DNA of 64,000 nt from Rhizobium ruizarguesonis (GCF_012349115.1 NZ_PQIG01000133.1:1-64000), one strand, 5' to 3'. Positions 27,321-36,457 are shown, counted from the first letter of the stretch. Numbers and translations are program-made. The notes: generated by a model from the letters alone, not told the origin.

Positions 27321-27483
27321 GAATCGGCGCATTGGAACCTCTACTCGCTGTAGCTACGGCTGGATGCGTAACCCTGGTGGTTTTCGGAAGACGCGGGGCA
27401 AACCCTAAGGGCGGATCCGAAGATATGTCAAGTTTGGCTACATCGCTGCTTCGAGGCTTGGCCTCTGAAGGACGGGAGAAGAG

Positions 27484-28749
27484 TTACCCCTCCTCCCGCA
27501 TCGTCTCTCGCTGGGTGATTAGCCGGGCGCTGTGCTGGCCGCTCAGATAGATCCACAGCCAGCTCCAGGCGACGGAGAAGCGCGAGCGGGTGCCGATCAG
27601 GAAGTAGATATGGGCAAGTCCCCAGATCCACCAGGCGAGCCAGCCCTTCAGCTTGATCCGGCCGAAATCGATGATCGCAGCACTCTTGCCGATCGTCGCC
27701 AAGCTGCCCTGATGCCAGTAGCGGAAGGGCGCCGGCGCCGGCTTGCCGGATATGCGGGCGCGGATCACCTTGGCGACGTATCCGCCCTGCTGCTTGGCGG
27801 CGGGCGCAATGCCCGGCACCGGCTTGCCGTCCTCGCGCATGACCGATGCGGTATCGCCGACGACGAAGACCTCGGGCAGCCCCGGCGCGCTGAGATCTTT
27901 CTCGACCACGACGCGCCCTGCCCGGTCGGCCGTAACACCCAGCCACTGCGCCGCCGGCGAGGCGGTGACGCCGGCTGCCCAGACGATCGTCCGGCTGGCA
28001 ACGAAGGTCTCGCCGATCTTCACGCCGTCGGCGGTGCACTCGGTCACCGGCTTGCCGAGATGGATCTCGACCCCGAGCTTCTCCAGCGCCTTCTGCGCAT
28101 AGGCCGAAAGCTCTTCGGCGAAGGTCGGCAGCACCCGCGGGCCGGCCTCGACCAGCACGACGCGGGTCTTGCGCGTGTCGATGTTGCGGAACTCCTTGGG
28201 CAGCGTGAAATGCGCGAGCTCGGCAATGATGCCGGCCAACTCGACGCCGGTCGGCCCGGCCCCGACGATGGTGAAGGTCAGCAGCGCGTCGCGCACGGCG
28301 GGATCGCTCTCCATCTCCGCTCGCTCGAAGGCGAGCAGCACGCGCCGGCGAATCGTCGTCGCGTCCTCCAGCGTCTTCAGGCCCGGCGCCACCGGCTCCC
28401 ATTCGTCATGGCCGAAATAGGCATGCGTCGCCCCCGTCGCCAGCACCAGCGTGTCATAACTGAGAGTCATGCCGTTGCGTAGGGAAACCGTCTTGGCGCC
28501 GCTGTCGACGCCCGTGACCTCGCCGAGCAGCACGGTCACGTCAGGCCGGTCGGCATAGAGACGACGGATCGGCCAGGCGATCTCGGAGGTGGACAGAATG
28601 GTGGTCGCCACCTGATAGAGCAGCGGCTGGAAGAGATGGTGATTGCGCCGGTCGACCAGCGTGATCCTGACACCCGCGCCTTTCAAGCCGTTGACGAGCT
28701 GCAGTCCACCGAAACCGCCGCCGACAACGACGACATGATGATCGCTCAT
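27484..28749 (-). CDS. ndh: Type II NADH dehydrogenase (NDH-2)
   Basis: A 421-residue single-subunit, non-proton-pumping NADH:quinone oxidoreductase at the inner membrane face. The first dinucleotide fold is VVVVGGGFGGLQLVNGL (residues 5-21, FAD) and the second is FTIVGAGPTGVELAG (NADH). FVVGDTASV holds the FAD, and KQQGGYVAKVI with a C-terminal amphipathic/hydrophobic segment (about 365-400) fits membrane attachment. Length is typical. It is preceded on the same strand by an Lrp/AsnC regulator gene, which may control it. Confidence 0.93.
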   Translation of the reverse strand: MSDHHVVVVGGGFGGLQLVNGLKGAGVRITLVDRRNHHLFQPLLYQVATTILSTSEIAWPIRRLYADRPDVTVLLGEVTGVDSGAKTVSLRNGMTLSYDTLVLATGATHAYFGHDEWEPVAPGLKTLEDATTIRRRVLLAFERAEMESDPAVRDALLTFTIVGAGPTGVELAGIIAELAHFTLPKEFRNIDTRKTRVVLVEAGPRVLPTFAEELSAYAQKALEKLGVEIHLGKPVTECTADGVKIGETFVASRTIVWAAGVTASPAAQWLGVTADRAGRVVVEKDLSAPGLPEVFVVGDTASVMREDGKPVPGIAPAAKQQGGYVAKVIRARISGKPAPAPFRYWHQGSLATIGKSAAIIDFGRIKLKGWLAWWIWGLAHIYFLIGTRSRFSVAWSWLWIYLSGQHSARLITQRETMREEG

Positions 28750-28857
28750 GACCTACCCCTTTGCGCCATTTCGCTCAAAGCCAATGTGGCCTTCGCCGCG
28801 ATGGTTGCAACCGCCGTTTCGGCATACCTCCCCTGCATCCCGGTCGGTGGAACCGAC

Positions 28858-29322
28858 TCAATCGGCATAGCCCACGGGTATCGCCATTCCATGTTTCAAT
28901 TCTTCCATCGAAATCGACGCGGAGACATCAAAGAGTTCGAGCCGGCGAACGATCTGCTTGTAGATCACATCGTAGTGCTCGACGCGCGGCAGGACGATCT
29001 TCAGGATGTAATCGTGATTGCCGGTCAGCCGGTGCGCCTCGACGATCTCCGGAATGTCGCTGATGATCCTGCGGAAGGTCTCCGTCCAGTCGTCGGAATG
29101 GTGCGCCGTCTTGATGAGTGCGAAGACCGTCGTCGGTACGCCCATTTTTTCCCGGTCGAGCACGATGATCCGCCGGGCGATATGGCCGCTCTCCTCCAGC
29201 CGCTGGATGCGCCGGGAACAGGCCGACACCGAAAGCGCCACACGCTCGGCAAGATCGGTCACGGATATGCCTGCATCCTTCTGCAGCATGTCGAGAATGC
29301 GCCTATCGCGATCGTCAAGCAT
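28858..29322 (-). CDS. Lrp/AsnC family transcriptional regulator
   Basis: A 154-residue Lrp-type regulator: N-terminal winged HTH (LDDRDRRILDMLQKDAGISVTDLAERVALSVSACSRRIQRLEESG, residues 2-46) and a C-terminal ligand-binding RAM/ACT-like domain (about 65-150) with LTGNHDYILKIVLP. The start at 29322 was chosen because the HTH begins there; longer frames upstream do not look coding. It is divergent from an Asp/Glu racemase-like gene, so an amino acid is a plausible ligand. AT-rich intergenic DNA between them could hold Lrp sites. Confidence 0.9.
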   Translation of the reverse strand: MLDDRDRRILDMLQKDAGISVTDLAERVALSVSACSRRIQRLEESGHIARRIIVLDREKMGVPTTVFALIKTAHHSDDWTETFRRIISDIPEIVEAHRLTGNHDYILKIVLPRVEHYDVIYKQIVRRLELFDVSASISMEELKHGMAIPVGYAD

Positions 29323-29479
29323 GTGTCTAAACTGAACCTCTCGCCGAATTTTTGCATAAACTCGTAAAACCACGCAAAATAATATCACGTATTTCACAGA
29401 GATGACAAACAACGCAAACACGTCGCGCCGGAATCGCGGCATCATTCCCGACAGTTGAGAAGCATGGGAGCTTGAAGAA

Positions 29480-30199
29480 ATGGAAATGATCGGACTGATC
29501 GGCGGCATGAGTTTCGAAAGTTCGGCGGTCTATTATCGCCTCGTCAACGAGATGGTGCGCGACCGCAAGGGTGGCCTCGCCTCGGCTGAACTCATCCTGC
29601 ATTCGGTCAATTTCGAAGAGATCGTCGCGCTCCAGAAGGCCGGCGACTGGGATATGGCCGCCTCGCGCCTCGGCGACGTGGCGCTGCGCCTGCAGATCGC
29701 CGGCGCCCGCTGCATCCTCATCTGCACCAACACCATGCACCTGATCGCCGACAAGGTCGCAGACAAGATCTCCGTGCCGCTGATCCACATCATCGACGAG
29801 ACGGCAAAATCGCTGCATGCGAGCGGCCGCAAGCGCCCGCTGCTGCTTGCCACCCGCTACACGATGGAGCACGGCTTCTACGGCGACCGCATGAAGGGCC
29901 TAGGCCTCGACATCATGGTGCCCGATGCCGGCGACCGCACCACCGTGCACGACATCATCTTCAACGAGCTCTGCGCCGGCAAGGTGCTCGACAGTTCGCG
30001 CGACAAGCTGATGGCGGTGATATCACGCGCCATCAATAACGGCGCCGACAGCATCATCCTCGGCTGCACCGAAATCTGTCTGATCCTCGATCCCGACCAC
30101 CTGCCGTTGCCGGGCTTCGACACCACCGCGATCCATGCGCGGGCGGCGGTCGATTTCGCGCTCGGTGCAGACGAAGAGGCAGAAGAGGAAGCGGCCTGA
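29480..30199 (+). CDS. Aspartate/glutamate racemase family protein
   Basis: A 239-residue amino acid racemase of the Asp/Glu/hydantoin racemase superfamily. The two catalytic cysteines are in ICTNTMH (Cys82) and LGCTEI (Cys196), with an N-terminal GLIGGMSFESSAVYYR. It would interconvert L- and D-aspartate (or glutamate) without cofactor. The C-terminal tail is very acidic (DEEAEEEAA). It is divergent from the Lrp regulator gene, the likely controller. A 25-base symmetric operator lies downstream of its stop. Confidence 0.9.
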   Translation: MEMIGLIGGMSFESSAVYYRLVNEMVRDRKGGLASAELILHSVNFEEIVALQKAGDWDMAASRLGDVALRLQIAGARCILICTNTMHLIADKVADKISVPLIHIIDETAKSLHASGRKRPLLLATRYTMEHGFYGDRMKGLGLDIMVPDAGDRTTVHDIIFNELCAGKVLDSSRDKLMAVISRAINNGADSIILGCTEICLILDPDHLPLPGFDTTAIHARAAVDFALGADEEAEEEAA

Positions 30200-30212
30200 A
30201 GGCCTACGGACA

Positions 30213-30237
30213 ATTTAGTTGACCCAGTCAACCAAAT
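30213..30237. promoter_or_regulatory. Candidate MarR-type operator
   Basis: A near-perfect 25-base dyad: ATTT, one base, GTTGAC, CCA, GTCAAC, one base, AAAT. It sits just after the racemase gene and about 195 bases before the MarR-GNAT gene, and the GTTGAC/GTCAAC core has the spacing of MarR-family dimers. The regulator that binds is not known from sequence. Confidence 0.55.
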
Positions 30238-30300
30238 GCACGACAAAGTCTCTGTTCGGAGATTTTTGCCAGTTTGCTGACACCTCGTTCTCTCCTCGGC

Positions 30301-30376
30301 GTCATCCTCGGCCTTGTGCCGAGGATCTGCCACGCATCGACGGGACGCAGATGCTCGGGACAGCCCGAGCATGACG
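30301..30376. repeat. RIME/IMU-like double-hairpin intergenic repeat
   Basis: Ends GTCAT and ATGAC enclose two hairpins: ATCCTCGGC-N5-GCCGAGGAT and ATGCTCGGG-N4-CCCGAGCAT, which are also mutually complementary. This arrangement matches a dispersed palindromic element I recall in rhizobial and related genomes. It is intergenic, between the racemase and MarR-GNAT genes. Confidence 0.65.
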
Positions 30377-30402
30377 AAGGAGGAGTTGGCCGACTTCGTC
30401 TC

Positions 30403-30430
30403 GCAAGAATCTCCATCTGGAGATTCTTGC
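30403..30430 (+). promoter_or_regulatory. Perfect 12-bp hairpin covering the ribosome-binding site of the MarR-GNAT gene
   Basis: GCAAGAATCTCC (30403-30414), loop ATCT, and GGAGATTCTTGC (30419-30430) form an uninterrupted 12-bp stem ending one base before the ATG. The GGAGA in the 3' arm is the only Shine-Dalgarno sequence for this gene, so it would be hidden when folded. Either translational control or a DNA operator for the encoded MarR domain. Confidence 0.6.
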
Positions 30431-30431
30431 C

Positions 30432-31349
30432 ATGCCCGATATCGCCCTCCTCGAAACCGCTCGCGATTTCAACCGGTTCTATACGAACTTCCTCGGCCTC
30501 TTGAACAAGGCCTATCTCGACACCCCCTTCACGCTGACCGATGCCCGCATCCTCTTCGAGGTCGGCTCGCATGATGGCGTCACCGCCGCCGCCCTTGTCC
30601 GCGACCTGCAGCTCGACCCGGCCTATCTCAGCCGCATCCTCAAGCGTTTCCGCGCCGAGGGGTTGATCGAGACCAGCCCCGATCCGGCCGATCTTCGCAG
30701 CCAGGTCATCATTGTCACTGACCAGGGACGCGGGACGTTCGAGGAACTCGGCCGGCGCTCCAATGCGCAGATCGCCGCCCGTTTCGACCGCCTGGCGAGC
30801 GGCGAGCCGGAGGCGGCCGTCTCCGCCATGTGCACGATCCGCGCCCTGCTCGACCCGGCGGCAAAACCTGCGCCGGCAATCATCCGCGCTCACCGGGCCG
30901 GCGATATAGGCTGGATTGTCCAGAGCCAGGGCCGCTTCTATGCCGAGGAATATGGCTGGGATCTGCGCTTCGAGGCGCTGGTCGCCGAGGTCGCCGGCAA
31001 ATTCCTCGCCAATTTCGATCCGGTCAAAGAATATTGCTGGATCGCCGAGCGCGGCGGGGTCAATGTCGGTTCGGTCCTCGTCACCAATGGCGGCGACGGC
31101 GTCGCCAAGCTCCGCCTGCTCTATGTCGACAAATCAGCCCGCGGCCTCGGTCTCGGCAAGCTGCTGGTCGATGAATGCATCCGCTTCTCAAAACAGAAGG
31201 GCTACCGCGAGCTTTCGCTCTGGACCAACGATATGCTGGAGACCGCCCGCGCCATCTACGTCAAGGCGGGTCTCCGACTTGTCTCCGAGGAGAGACATCG
31301 CATGTTCGGCCCCGAAGCGAACGGCCAGAACTGGGTGCTCGATCTCTGA
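30432..31349 (+). CDS. MarR-GNAT fusion transcription factor/acetyltransferase
   Basis: A 305-residue two-domain protein. Residues about 10-140 are a MarR-type winged HTH (FTLTDARILFEVGSHDGVTAAALVRDLQLDPAYLSRILKRFRAEGLI). Residues about 150-305 are a GNAT acetyltransferase with the acetyl-CoA motif LLYVDKSARGLGLGKLLVDECI near residue 235. This fusion is a known family but its substrates are mostly uncharacterised. The start ATG at 30432 follows a hairpin that occludes the Shine-Dalgarno sequence. A TetR gene with its MFS target lies downstream. Confidence 0.9.
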   Translation: MPDIALLETARDFNRFYTNFLGLLNKAYLDTPFTLTDARILFEVGSHDGVTAAALVRDLQLDPAYLSRILKRFRAEGLIETSPDPADLRSQVIIVTDQGRGTFEELGRRSNAQIAARFDRLASGEPEAAVSAMCTIRALLDPAAKPAPAIIRAHRAGDIGWIVQSQGRFYAEEYGWDLRFEALVAEVAGKFLANFDPVKEYCWIAERGGVNVGSVLVTNGGDGVAKLRLLYVDKSARGLGLGKLLVDECIRFSKQKGYRELSLWTNDMLETARAIYVKAGLRLVSEERHRMFGPEANGQNWVLDL

Positions 31350-31395
31350 ATTTGCTGCGTCGCAGAAATTTCACTTGATTTGGAAACGTTCATTC

Positions 31396-31405
31396 CCTAA
31401 TTAGG
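31396..31405. promoter_or_regulatory. Small palindrome at TetR start
   Basis: CCTAATTAGG, a perfect 10-bp palindrome, ends 4 bases before the ATG of the TetR gene at 31410. It is AT-rich and may be a promoter -10 region or part of an operator. Short, so weak. Confidence 0.3.
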
Positions 31406-31409
31406 CGCA

Positions 31410-32033
31410 ATGACCGTTGCCAATCTCACACCAGAAGCAAAGACCCGCAGCCGTGGCCGTCCGCGCGAGTTCGATATGGACGCAGCACTGGATGCGGCGC
31501 TCCGCGTCTTTTCCGAACGCGGCTATCACGCCACCTCCATCAGCGAGTTGACCGAAGCAATGGGCCTTGCTTCGGGGAGCATCTACAAGGCATTCAAGGA
31601 TAAGCGCGGCATCTTTCTTGCTGCTTTCGCCCATTATCGAAAACTCGGCCGACGGCGTCTGGAAGCGATGATCGCGTCTGCGAAGACCGGTCGCGAGAAG
31701 GTCTTCCAGATGGTGATGTATTATACCGAGCTCTCCTATGGCGAGGCCGGCCGCAAAGGCTGTCTCGTCGTCGGCGGCGCCAACGACTTCGCCCTGCTTG
31801 ACGAGGAAGCCGCTGCCCACGTCGTGACTGCCTTTACCGCGGACGAAAAGCTGATGGCCGATCTCATCCGCATCGGCCAGGAAGACGGCAGCATTCCGAA
31901 GACGGCAGACCCGGATGCCGCCGCCCTCGCCTTCCTCTGCTTTACCAAAGGCCTGCGCGTCATCGGCAAAACAGGGCGCAGCAGGGAAGAGATGCAGTCC
32001 GCGGCCGAGGCCGCGATGAAGCTCGTGACCTGA
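31410..32033 (+). CDS. TetR family transcriptional regulator
   Basis: A 207-residue TetR repressor: a basic N-terminal arm (TRSRGRPREFD), HTH in MDAALDAALRVFSERGYHATSISELTEAMGLASGSIYKAFKDKRGIF (about residues 24-66), and a C-terminal ligand domain with the TetR_C-like segment AGRKGCLVVGGANDF. It lies upstream of the MFS transporter gene (110 bases) on the same strand, so it probably controls that efflux pump in response to a toxic ligand. Confidence 0.9.
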   Translation: MTVANLTPEAKTRSRGRPREFDMDAALDAALRVFSERGYHATSISELTEAMGLASGSIYKAFKDKRGIFLAAFAHYRKLGRRRLEAMIASAKTGREKVFQMVMYYTELSYGEAGRKGCLVVGGANDFALLDEEAAAHVVTAFTADEKLMADLIRIGQEDGSIPKTADPDAAALAFLCFTKGLRVIGKTGRSREEMQSAAEAAMKLVT

Positions 32034-32143
32034 ACAGTCCACACCGTGGACGAGAGAAATACCGGCATTCGGTCAAGGATCGGGTGGCCGCAGCCAGCAT
32101 TTTTGCATTCAATCCTTTCAATCTTTGAATACCGGAGTTTCTG

Positions 32144-33352
32144 ATGAGCATTTCAGCCACCACGCCGGATAAGGCCATTCCCAGGGCGCTATCCCCCTGG
32201 CTAACCTTCCTTTTCGCCGCCGCCTGCGGGCTGGTGGCCGCCAATCTCTACTATGGCCAGCCGCTGGCCGGTCCGATCAGTGCCGATCTCGGCTTCACGC
32301 CTGCCGCCACCGGCCTGATCGTCACGTTGACGCAGATCGGCTACGGCCTCGGCCTGCTGCTGATCGTGCCGCTCGGCGATCTCACCGAAAACCGCCGTCT
32401 GGTGTTGATGCTGATCGCCGTCTCCGCCGTTGCGCTCATCGGCGCGGCGCTGTCGTCGACGCCCACGGCCTTCCTCGTCGCTTCGCTCTCTATTGGTCTT
32501 TCATCTGTCGCAGTTCAGGTCCTGGTTCCTTTCGCTGCCAACATGGCGCCGGATGCCACGCGCGGCCAGGTCGTCGGCAACGTCATGAGCGGCCTGCTCT
32601 GCGGCATCATGCTCGCCCGCCCCTTCGCAAGCTTCGTCGCCGAGGCCTCCTCCTGGCACGTGGTCTATTACGTCACCGCAGCGCTCATGCTCGTGCTCGC
32701 CGTCGTCTTGCGCATCAACCTGCCGGTTCGCGTGCCGAAGACGAAGCTGCGCTATGGCGAGTTGCTCGCTTCTATGGGCCATCTGGCGCTCACCTCCCGC
32801 GTGCTGCAGCGCCGGGCGCTCTATCAGGCCGGCATGTTCGGTGCCTTCAGCCTGTTCTGGACGACGACGCCGCTGCTGCTCGCAAGCCCGGCCTTCGGCC
32901 TGACGCAGAACGGCATTGCCCTCTTCGCCCTCGCAGGTGCTGCCGGCGCCGTCGCTTCGCCGATCGCCGGCCGGCTTGCCGATCGCGGCATGACAAAGAT
33001 CGCCTCGACGCTTGCCATGCTGCTCGGCATGGCCGCCTTCCTGATCAGCCATTTCGCCGTAGACGGCTCGCTCACCGCGCTGCTGCTTTTGACGGCAGCG
33101 GCGATCCTCCTCGATTTCGGCGTGACCACCAATCTCGTCTGCGGCCAGCGCGCCATCTATGCGCTAAACCCGGAACACCGCAGCCGGCTCAACGGCCTGT
33201 TCATGGCGACCTTCTTTGCCGGCGGTGCGCTGGGCTCAGCACTCGGCGGCTGGGCCTATGCGACCGGCGGCTGGACGATGACGGCCTGGATCGGCTTCTG
33301 CTTCCCGGCGCTGGCCTTTCTGCTGTTCCTGACGGAAGGACGCGGTGAGTAA
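32144..33352 (+). CDS. MFS transporter (arabinose/multidrug efflux-like)
   Basis: A 402-residue major facilitator with about twelve membrane segments. The N-terminal half has LVAANLYYGQPLAGPISADLGFTPAATGLIVTLTQIGYGLGLLL and the MFS A-motif-like loop PLGDLTENRRLVL between helices 2 and 3. The pattern suits 12-TM efflux of small molecules. Start ATG 32144, preceded by TACCGGAGTT. Regulated, by inference, by the TetR gene upstream. Confidence 0.9.
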   Translation: MSISATTPDKAIPRALSPWLTFLFAAACGLVAANLYYGQPLAGPISADLGFTPAATGLIVTLTQIGYGLGLLLIVPLGDLTENRRLVLMLIAVSAVALIGAALSSTPTAFLVASLSIGLSSVAVQVLVPFAANMAPDATRGQVVGNVMSGLLCGIMLARPFASFVAEASSWHVVYYVTAALMLVLAVVLRINLPVRVPKTKLRYGELLASMGHLALTSRVLQRRALYQAGMFGAFSLFWTTTPLLLASPAFGLTQNGIALFALAGAAGAVASPIAGRLADRGMTKIASTLAMLLGMAAFLISHFAVDGSLTALLLLTAAAILLDFGVTTNLVCGQRAIYALNPEHRSRLNGLFMATFFAGGALGSALGGWAYATGGWTMTAWIGFCFPALAFLLFLTEGRGE

Positions 33353-33483
33353 GGCGCCATCAATCCAGGATCGAACGTCTAAAACCTTGACAGAGCCAAC
33401 TTATGGATGCCCACATCCAGGAAGCAGCGTATGCATCCGTTTGAGAGCTGCAGAATTTTCGCCTTTTTACATGGGATTCTGGC

Positions 33484-33717
33484 ATGGAGATAGACGAAGA
33501 AAAAATCGACGATGCTGTACTCGCATTGTTATGGCTGACGCTACATGACGGAGACCGCGCCTGGAAGGGTTTTGACTGGGGCGTGATGGACCGTTTGCAT
33601 CAGAAGGGTCTGATTGCAAATCCCGCAGGCAAGACCAAGTCTGTCGTTCTGAGCGACGAAGGTTTGCGAAGATCGGAGGAATTGTTCCGCGCTCTGTTCA
33701 TGCGGCCAACCAAATAA
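33484..33717 (+). CDS. DUF6429 family protein
   Basis: A 77-residue protein with no signal peptide or membrane segment, whose opening MEIDEEKIDDAVLALLWLTLHDGDRAWKGFDWGVMDRLHQKGLI and KSVVLSDEGLRRSEELF match a small family (DUF6429 by recall). It is predicted helical, like a winged-helix or regulatory module. Function unknown. Monocistronic, between the MFS and HxlR genes. Confidence 0.7.
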   Translation: MEIDEEKIDDAVLALLWLTLHDGDRAWKGFDWGVMDRLHQKGLIANPAGKTKSVVLSDEGLRRSEELFRALFMRPTK

Positions 33718-33765
33718 TTGCTGTTTCCGTTTCCAGAAAGGCGGAATTCGCTTTTATCAACGGCA

Positions 33766-34182
33766 CTAGCCGCTGACGGAATCGAAATGCGAACGGGCGG
33801 CGCGAACGGCATCATGGTTCGCTTCCGCCCAATTCAGAAGCTGCGACAGCGGTTGGTAGAGCGAACGTCCAAGTTCGGTCATCGAATATTCGACGCTCGG
33901 CGGCTTGGTCGGGAATACCTCGCGGTCGATATAACCATCCCTCTGCAGGTCGCGCAGCGTCTGCGTCAGCATGCGCTGCGAAATATCGGGGATCATCCGC
34001 CGCAGCTCGCCGAAGCGATAAGGCCGATCCGCCAGCACCTCGAGCAGCAACGTCGACCATTTGCCGCCGATCTGCTGCATCATGTCCCTGACCGGGCAAT
34101 TGCCGAAATCGAGGCCGGCGAGATCGATCTCGCGCCGCGCCCCCGGCACCCTGTTCTTCAGACTGACGACCGCACCACTCAT
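33766..34182 (-). CDS. HxlR family transcriptional regulator
   Basis: A 138-residue winged-helix HxlR protein. The redox-type Cys29 is in the GNCPVRDMM motif, followed by [53 protein letters not shown]. The family includes quinone- and thiol-responsive repressors with Cys in this region. It is divergent from an NmrA/QorB-like NAD(P)-binding gene, the same arrangement as E. coli ytfH-ytfG, so that gene is the likely target. Confidence 0.9.
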   Translation of the reverse strand: MSGAVVSLKNRVPGARREIDLAGLDFGNCPVRDMMQQIGGKWSTLLLEVLADRPYRFGELRRMIPDISQRMLTQTLRDLQRDGYIDREVFPTKPPSVEYSMTELGRSLYQPLSQLLNWAEANHDAVRAARSHFDSVSG

Positions 34183-34305
34183 CTGCTGGTTCCCTTTTGG
34201 TAACGTAGAGCTGAAAAACTGCCTCCTTTACACAGCCTAGTCAATTCCTATTCTAGTGTTACTCTCTTTTCGAGACTACCTGCACAACACGGAAGGAAAC
34301 GACGT
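34183..34305. promoter_or_regulatory. Divergent promoter region of HxlR and the QorB-like gene
   Basis: The 123-base region contains GTAAC (34200-34204) and GTTAC (34258-34262) as inverted half-sites, plus CTAGTCAATTCC. One or both sites may bind the HxlR regulator. No spacing matches a single dimer site, so the assignment is weak. Confidence 0.3.
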
Positions 34306-35193
34306 ATGAGCGAAATCATCCTGGTCACCGGCGCTGCGGGGCAGCTCGGCCAGCGTGTCATCCATCACCTCATCGAGACCTACAAGGTTGCCCCCGGCAA
34401 CATCGTCGCGGCGACACGCAGCCCGGAAAAGCTCTCCGAACTCGAAAAGAAGGGCGTCGTCACCCGCAAGGCCGATTTCGATGACGCGGCAGGCCTGGGG
34501 CAGGCTTTCGCCGGCGTCGCTCGCCTGCTGATCATCAGCACCGATGCGCTGGACACTCCCGGCAAGCGCCTCGCCCAGCACAAGGGCGCCGTTGCAGCGG
34601 CCGTCAAGGCTGGCGTCAAGCACATCGCCTACACCTCAATGCCGGCGCCGGACAATTCGCTTGTCACCTTCGCGCCCGATCATCTCGGCAGCGAAAACGC
34701 CATCAAGGCAAGCGGCATCGCCCATACGATCATTCGCGACGCCTGGTATCACGACAATTACCTGCACGGCATGCCGCACAACCTGCAGGGCGGCAAATGG
34801 TATAGCGCCACGGGTGACGGCAAGATCTCGACGATCTCGCGTGACGACTGCGCGCTGGCGATCGCCGCAGCCCTTGCCTCCGGCACCTCGGAGAGCGTCA
34901 CTTATACGCTGACCGGCGCGCAATCGCTGAACAACCGGCAGATCGCCGCCATCGTTTCCGATGTCGCCGACAAGCCGCTCGAGGTGATCGACGTCAATGA
35001 TGAGCAGCTCGGCCAGGGCATGCGCGGCGCCGGCCTTCCCGGTTTCGTCGCCGACATGCTGGTTTCGGCCGACGCCAACACCCGCGCCGGCAAGTTCGAC
35101 ATCGTCACCGAAGACTTCACCAAGCTGACCGGCAAACAGCCGCAGCCGCTGAAGGATTTCTTCGTCGAACACAAGGCGGCTCTGACCGCCTGA
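34306..35193 (+). CDS. NmrA/QorB-like NAD(P)-binding quinone reductase
   Basis: A 295-residue atypical short-chain dehydrogenase: Rossmann loop LVTGAAGQLGQRVI (residues 6-19), AATRSPEKLSEL as the NADP-recognising loop, and SMPAPDNS, DAWYHDNY segments. It resembles E. coli QorB, an NADPH:quinone oxidoreductase. Good Shine-Dalgarno (GGAAGGAAAC). Likely induced by quinones through HxlR. Confidence 0.87.
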   Translation: MSEIILVTGAAGQLGQRVIHHLIETYKVAPGNIVAATRSPEKLSELEKKGVVTRKADFDDAAGLGQAFAGVARLLIISTDALDTPGKRLAQHKGAVAAAVKAGVKHIAYTSMPAPDNSLVTFAPDHLGSENAIKASGIAHTIIRDAWYHDNYLHGMPHNLQGGKWYSATGDGKISTISRDDCALAIAAALASGTSESVTYTLTGAQSLNNRQIAAIVSDVADKPLEVIDVNDEQLGQGMRGAGLPGFVADMLVSADANTRAGKFDIVTEDFTKLTGKQPQPLKDFFVEHKAALTA

Positions 35194-35254
35194 GGCGGGA
35201 TAAGGCCGCCTGGAAAGCTCGCCTTGCACATCAGGGGCGGGCTTTCTTCAATGA

Positions 35255-36007
35255 TCAGATCGTCTGACCGCAGGCCCGGCAGAAGCGCCGCACCGTTTCC
35301 GCCATGCCGTATTCCAGCGCATCGGCGGTCAGCCCATGGCCGATCGAAACCTCGGCAAGAGCGGGAATGCGCTTCACCAGCGCTGGCAGGTTTTCCACTG
35401 TCAGATCATGGCCGGCATTGACGGCAAGGCCGATTGCGACGGCTGCATCCGCCGTCCGTCCAAGCGCTTCAAGGATCGGGCCTGCCCGCTCCGGCGCATC
35501 GAAGCAACCGCCATAGGGGCCGGTATAGAGTTCGATCCGATCGGCGCCGACCGCCTTGGCGATCTCAACCGCCTGTGCGTCCCCGTCACCATCGGCAAAC
35601 AGCGACACCCGGCATCCCATCGTCTTCAGCCGCGCGACGGCATCGGTCAGGAACGCCTGGTGCTTGCGGAAATCCCAGCCGTGATCGGAGGTCGCCTGGG
35701 CGGGATCGTCAGGCACCAGCGTCACCTGCTCGGGTGCCGCGCCGGCGCAGAGTTCGAAGAATTCCTCTGTGGGATAGCCCTCGATATTGAACTCGGCCTT
35801 GGGGAATTCGTCGTCGATCAGGTTGCGGATCACGGGCAGGTCGGAAAAGCGGATGTGCCGCTGGTCGGGGCGCGGATGCACCGTCAGCCCGCTCGCACCG
35901 GATTTCAGCGCGATACGCCCGAGCGCTTCGACGCTCGGCCAGGGCAGGTCGCGCCGGTTGCGCAGCATGGCGACGGCGTTGAGGTTCACGGAGAGCTTGG
36001 CGGGCAT
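35255..36007 (-). CDS. pdxJ: Pyridoxine 5'-phosphate synthase
   Basis: A 250-residue PdxJ that condenses aminoacetone 3-phosphate and 1-deoxyxylulose 5-phosphate to pyridoxine 5'-phosphate, the last ring-forming step of de novo vitamin B6 synthesis. Seen are [15 protein letters not shown] (N-terminus), [50 protein letters not shown], and [11 protein letters not shown]. The start MPAKLSV at 36007 is preferred; another ATG lies 12 bases upstream. Monocistronic. Confidence 0.95.
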   Translation of the reverse strand: MPAKLSVNLNAVAMLRNRRDLPWPSVEALGRIALKSGASGLTVHPRPDQRHIRFSDLPVIRNLIDDEFPKAEFNIEGYPTEEFFELCAGAAPEQVTLVPDDPAQATSDHGWDFRKHQAFLTDAVARLKTMGCRVSLFADGDGDAQAVEIAKAVGADRIELYTGPYGGCFDAPERAGPILEALGRTADAAVAIGLAVNAGHDLTVENLPALVKRIPALAEVSIGHGLTADALEYGMAETVRRFCRACGQTI

Positions 36008-36019
36008 GGCGAGATCCAT

Positions 36020-36457
36020 CGGTCACGGAAATGGGAGGCCTGCTTTTAAGCCAAGTGCTCCGCGATGGCCAACGAGATTCACAAATGGATGCGATGCCAA
36101 TCGCTGATGGGCACCGAAATTACGCTGAGCATTTGCCGCACGCGTACCGCAGATAGTAAATCCCGTCATCTTTGAAGAGGACCGCGAGATCCCGCAGTGC
36201 AGCACATGTTTTTGTGCAACACACCCAAGAACCCGGCAAAATATGCAGGTAAAGTTGCTATCCCATTTAAAAGAGATTATTTTTAGCACTTATAAAAAAG
36301 ATCGTTCACGCATAACGTGGACATCGTATCGCGTAGAGTACGCCGCGTACTGCTTCTTTCCCACTGAGAAGAACGCCTAGAGGAAACCCCACTCGCCGCG
36401 CATGGGAAGCAACTGGCAAAACCGCATGAGGTGCAACAACATGCCCCAGGAGGGTTC
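36020..36457. promoter_or_regulatory. 438-base region without genes, upstream of MerR-LuxR-type gene
   Basis: Between pdxJ and the MerR-LuxR-type gene, with no gene seen. It includes an AT-rich stretch at 36237-36300 (candidate promoter) and the palindrome AGTACGC-N-GCGTACT (36337-36351, perfect 7-1-7). MerR sites are normally dyads within promoters, so this could be the operator. Confidence 0.4.
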
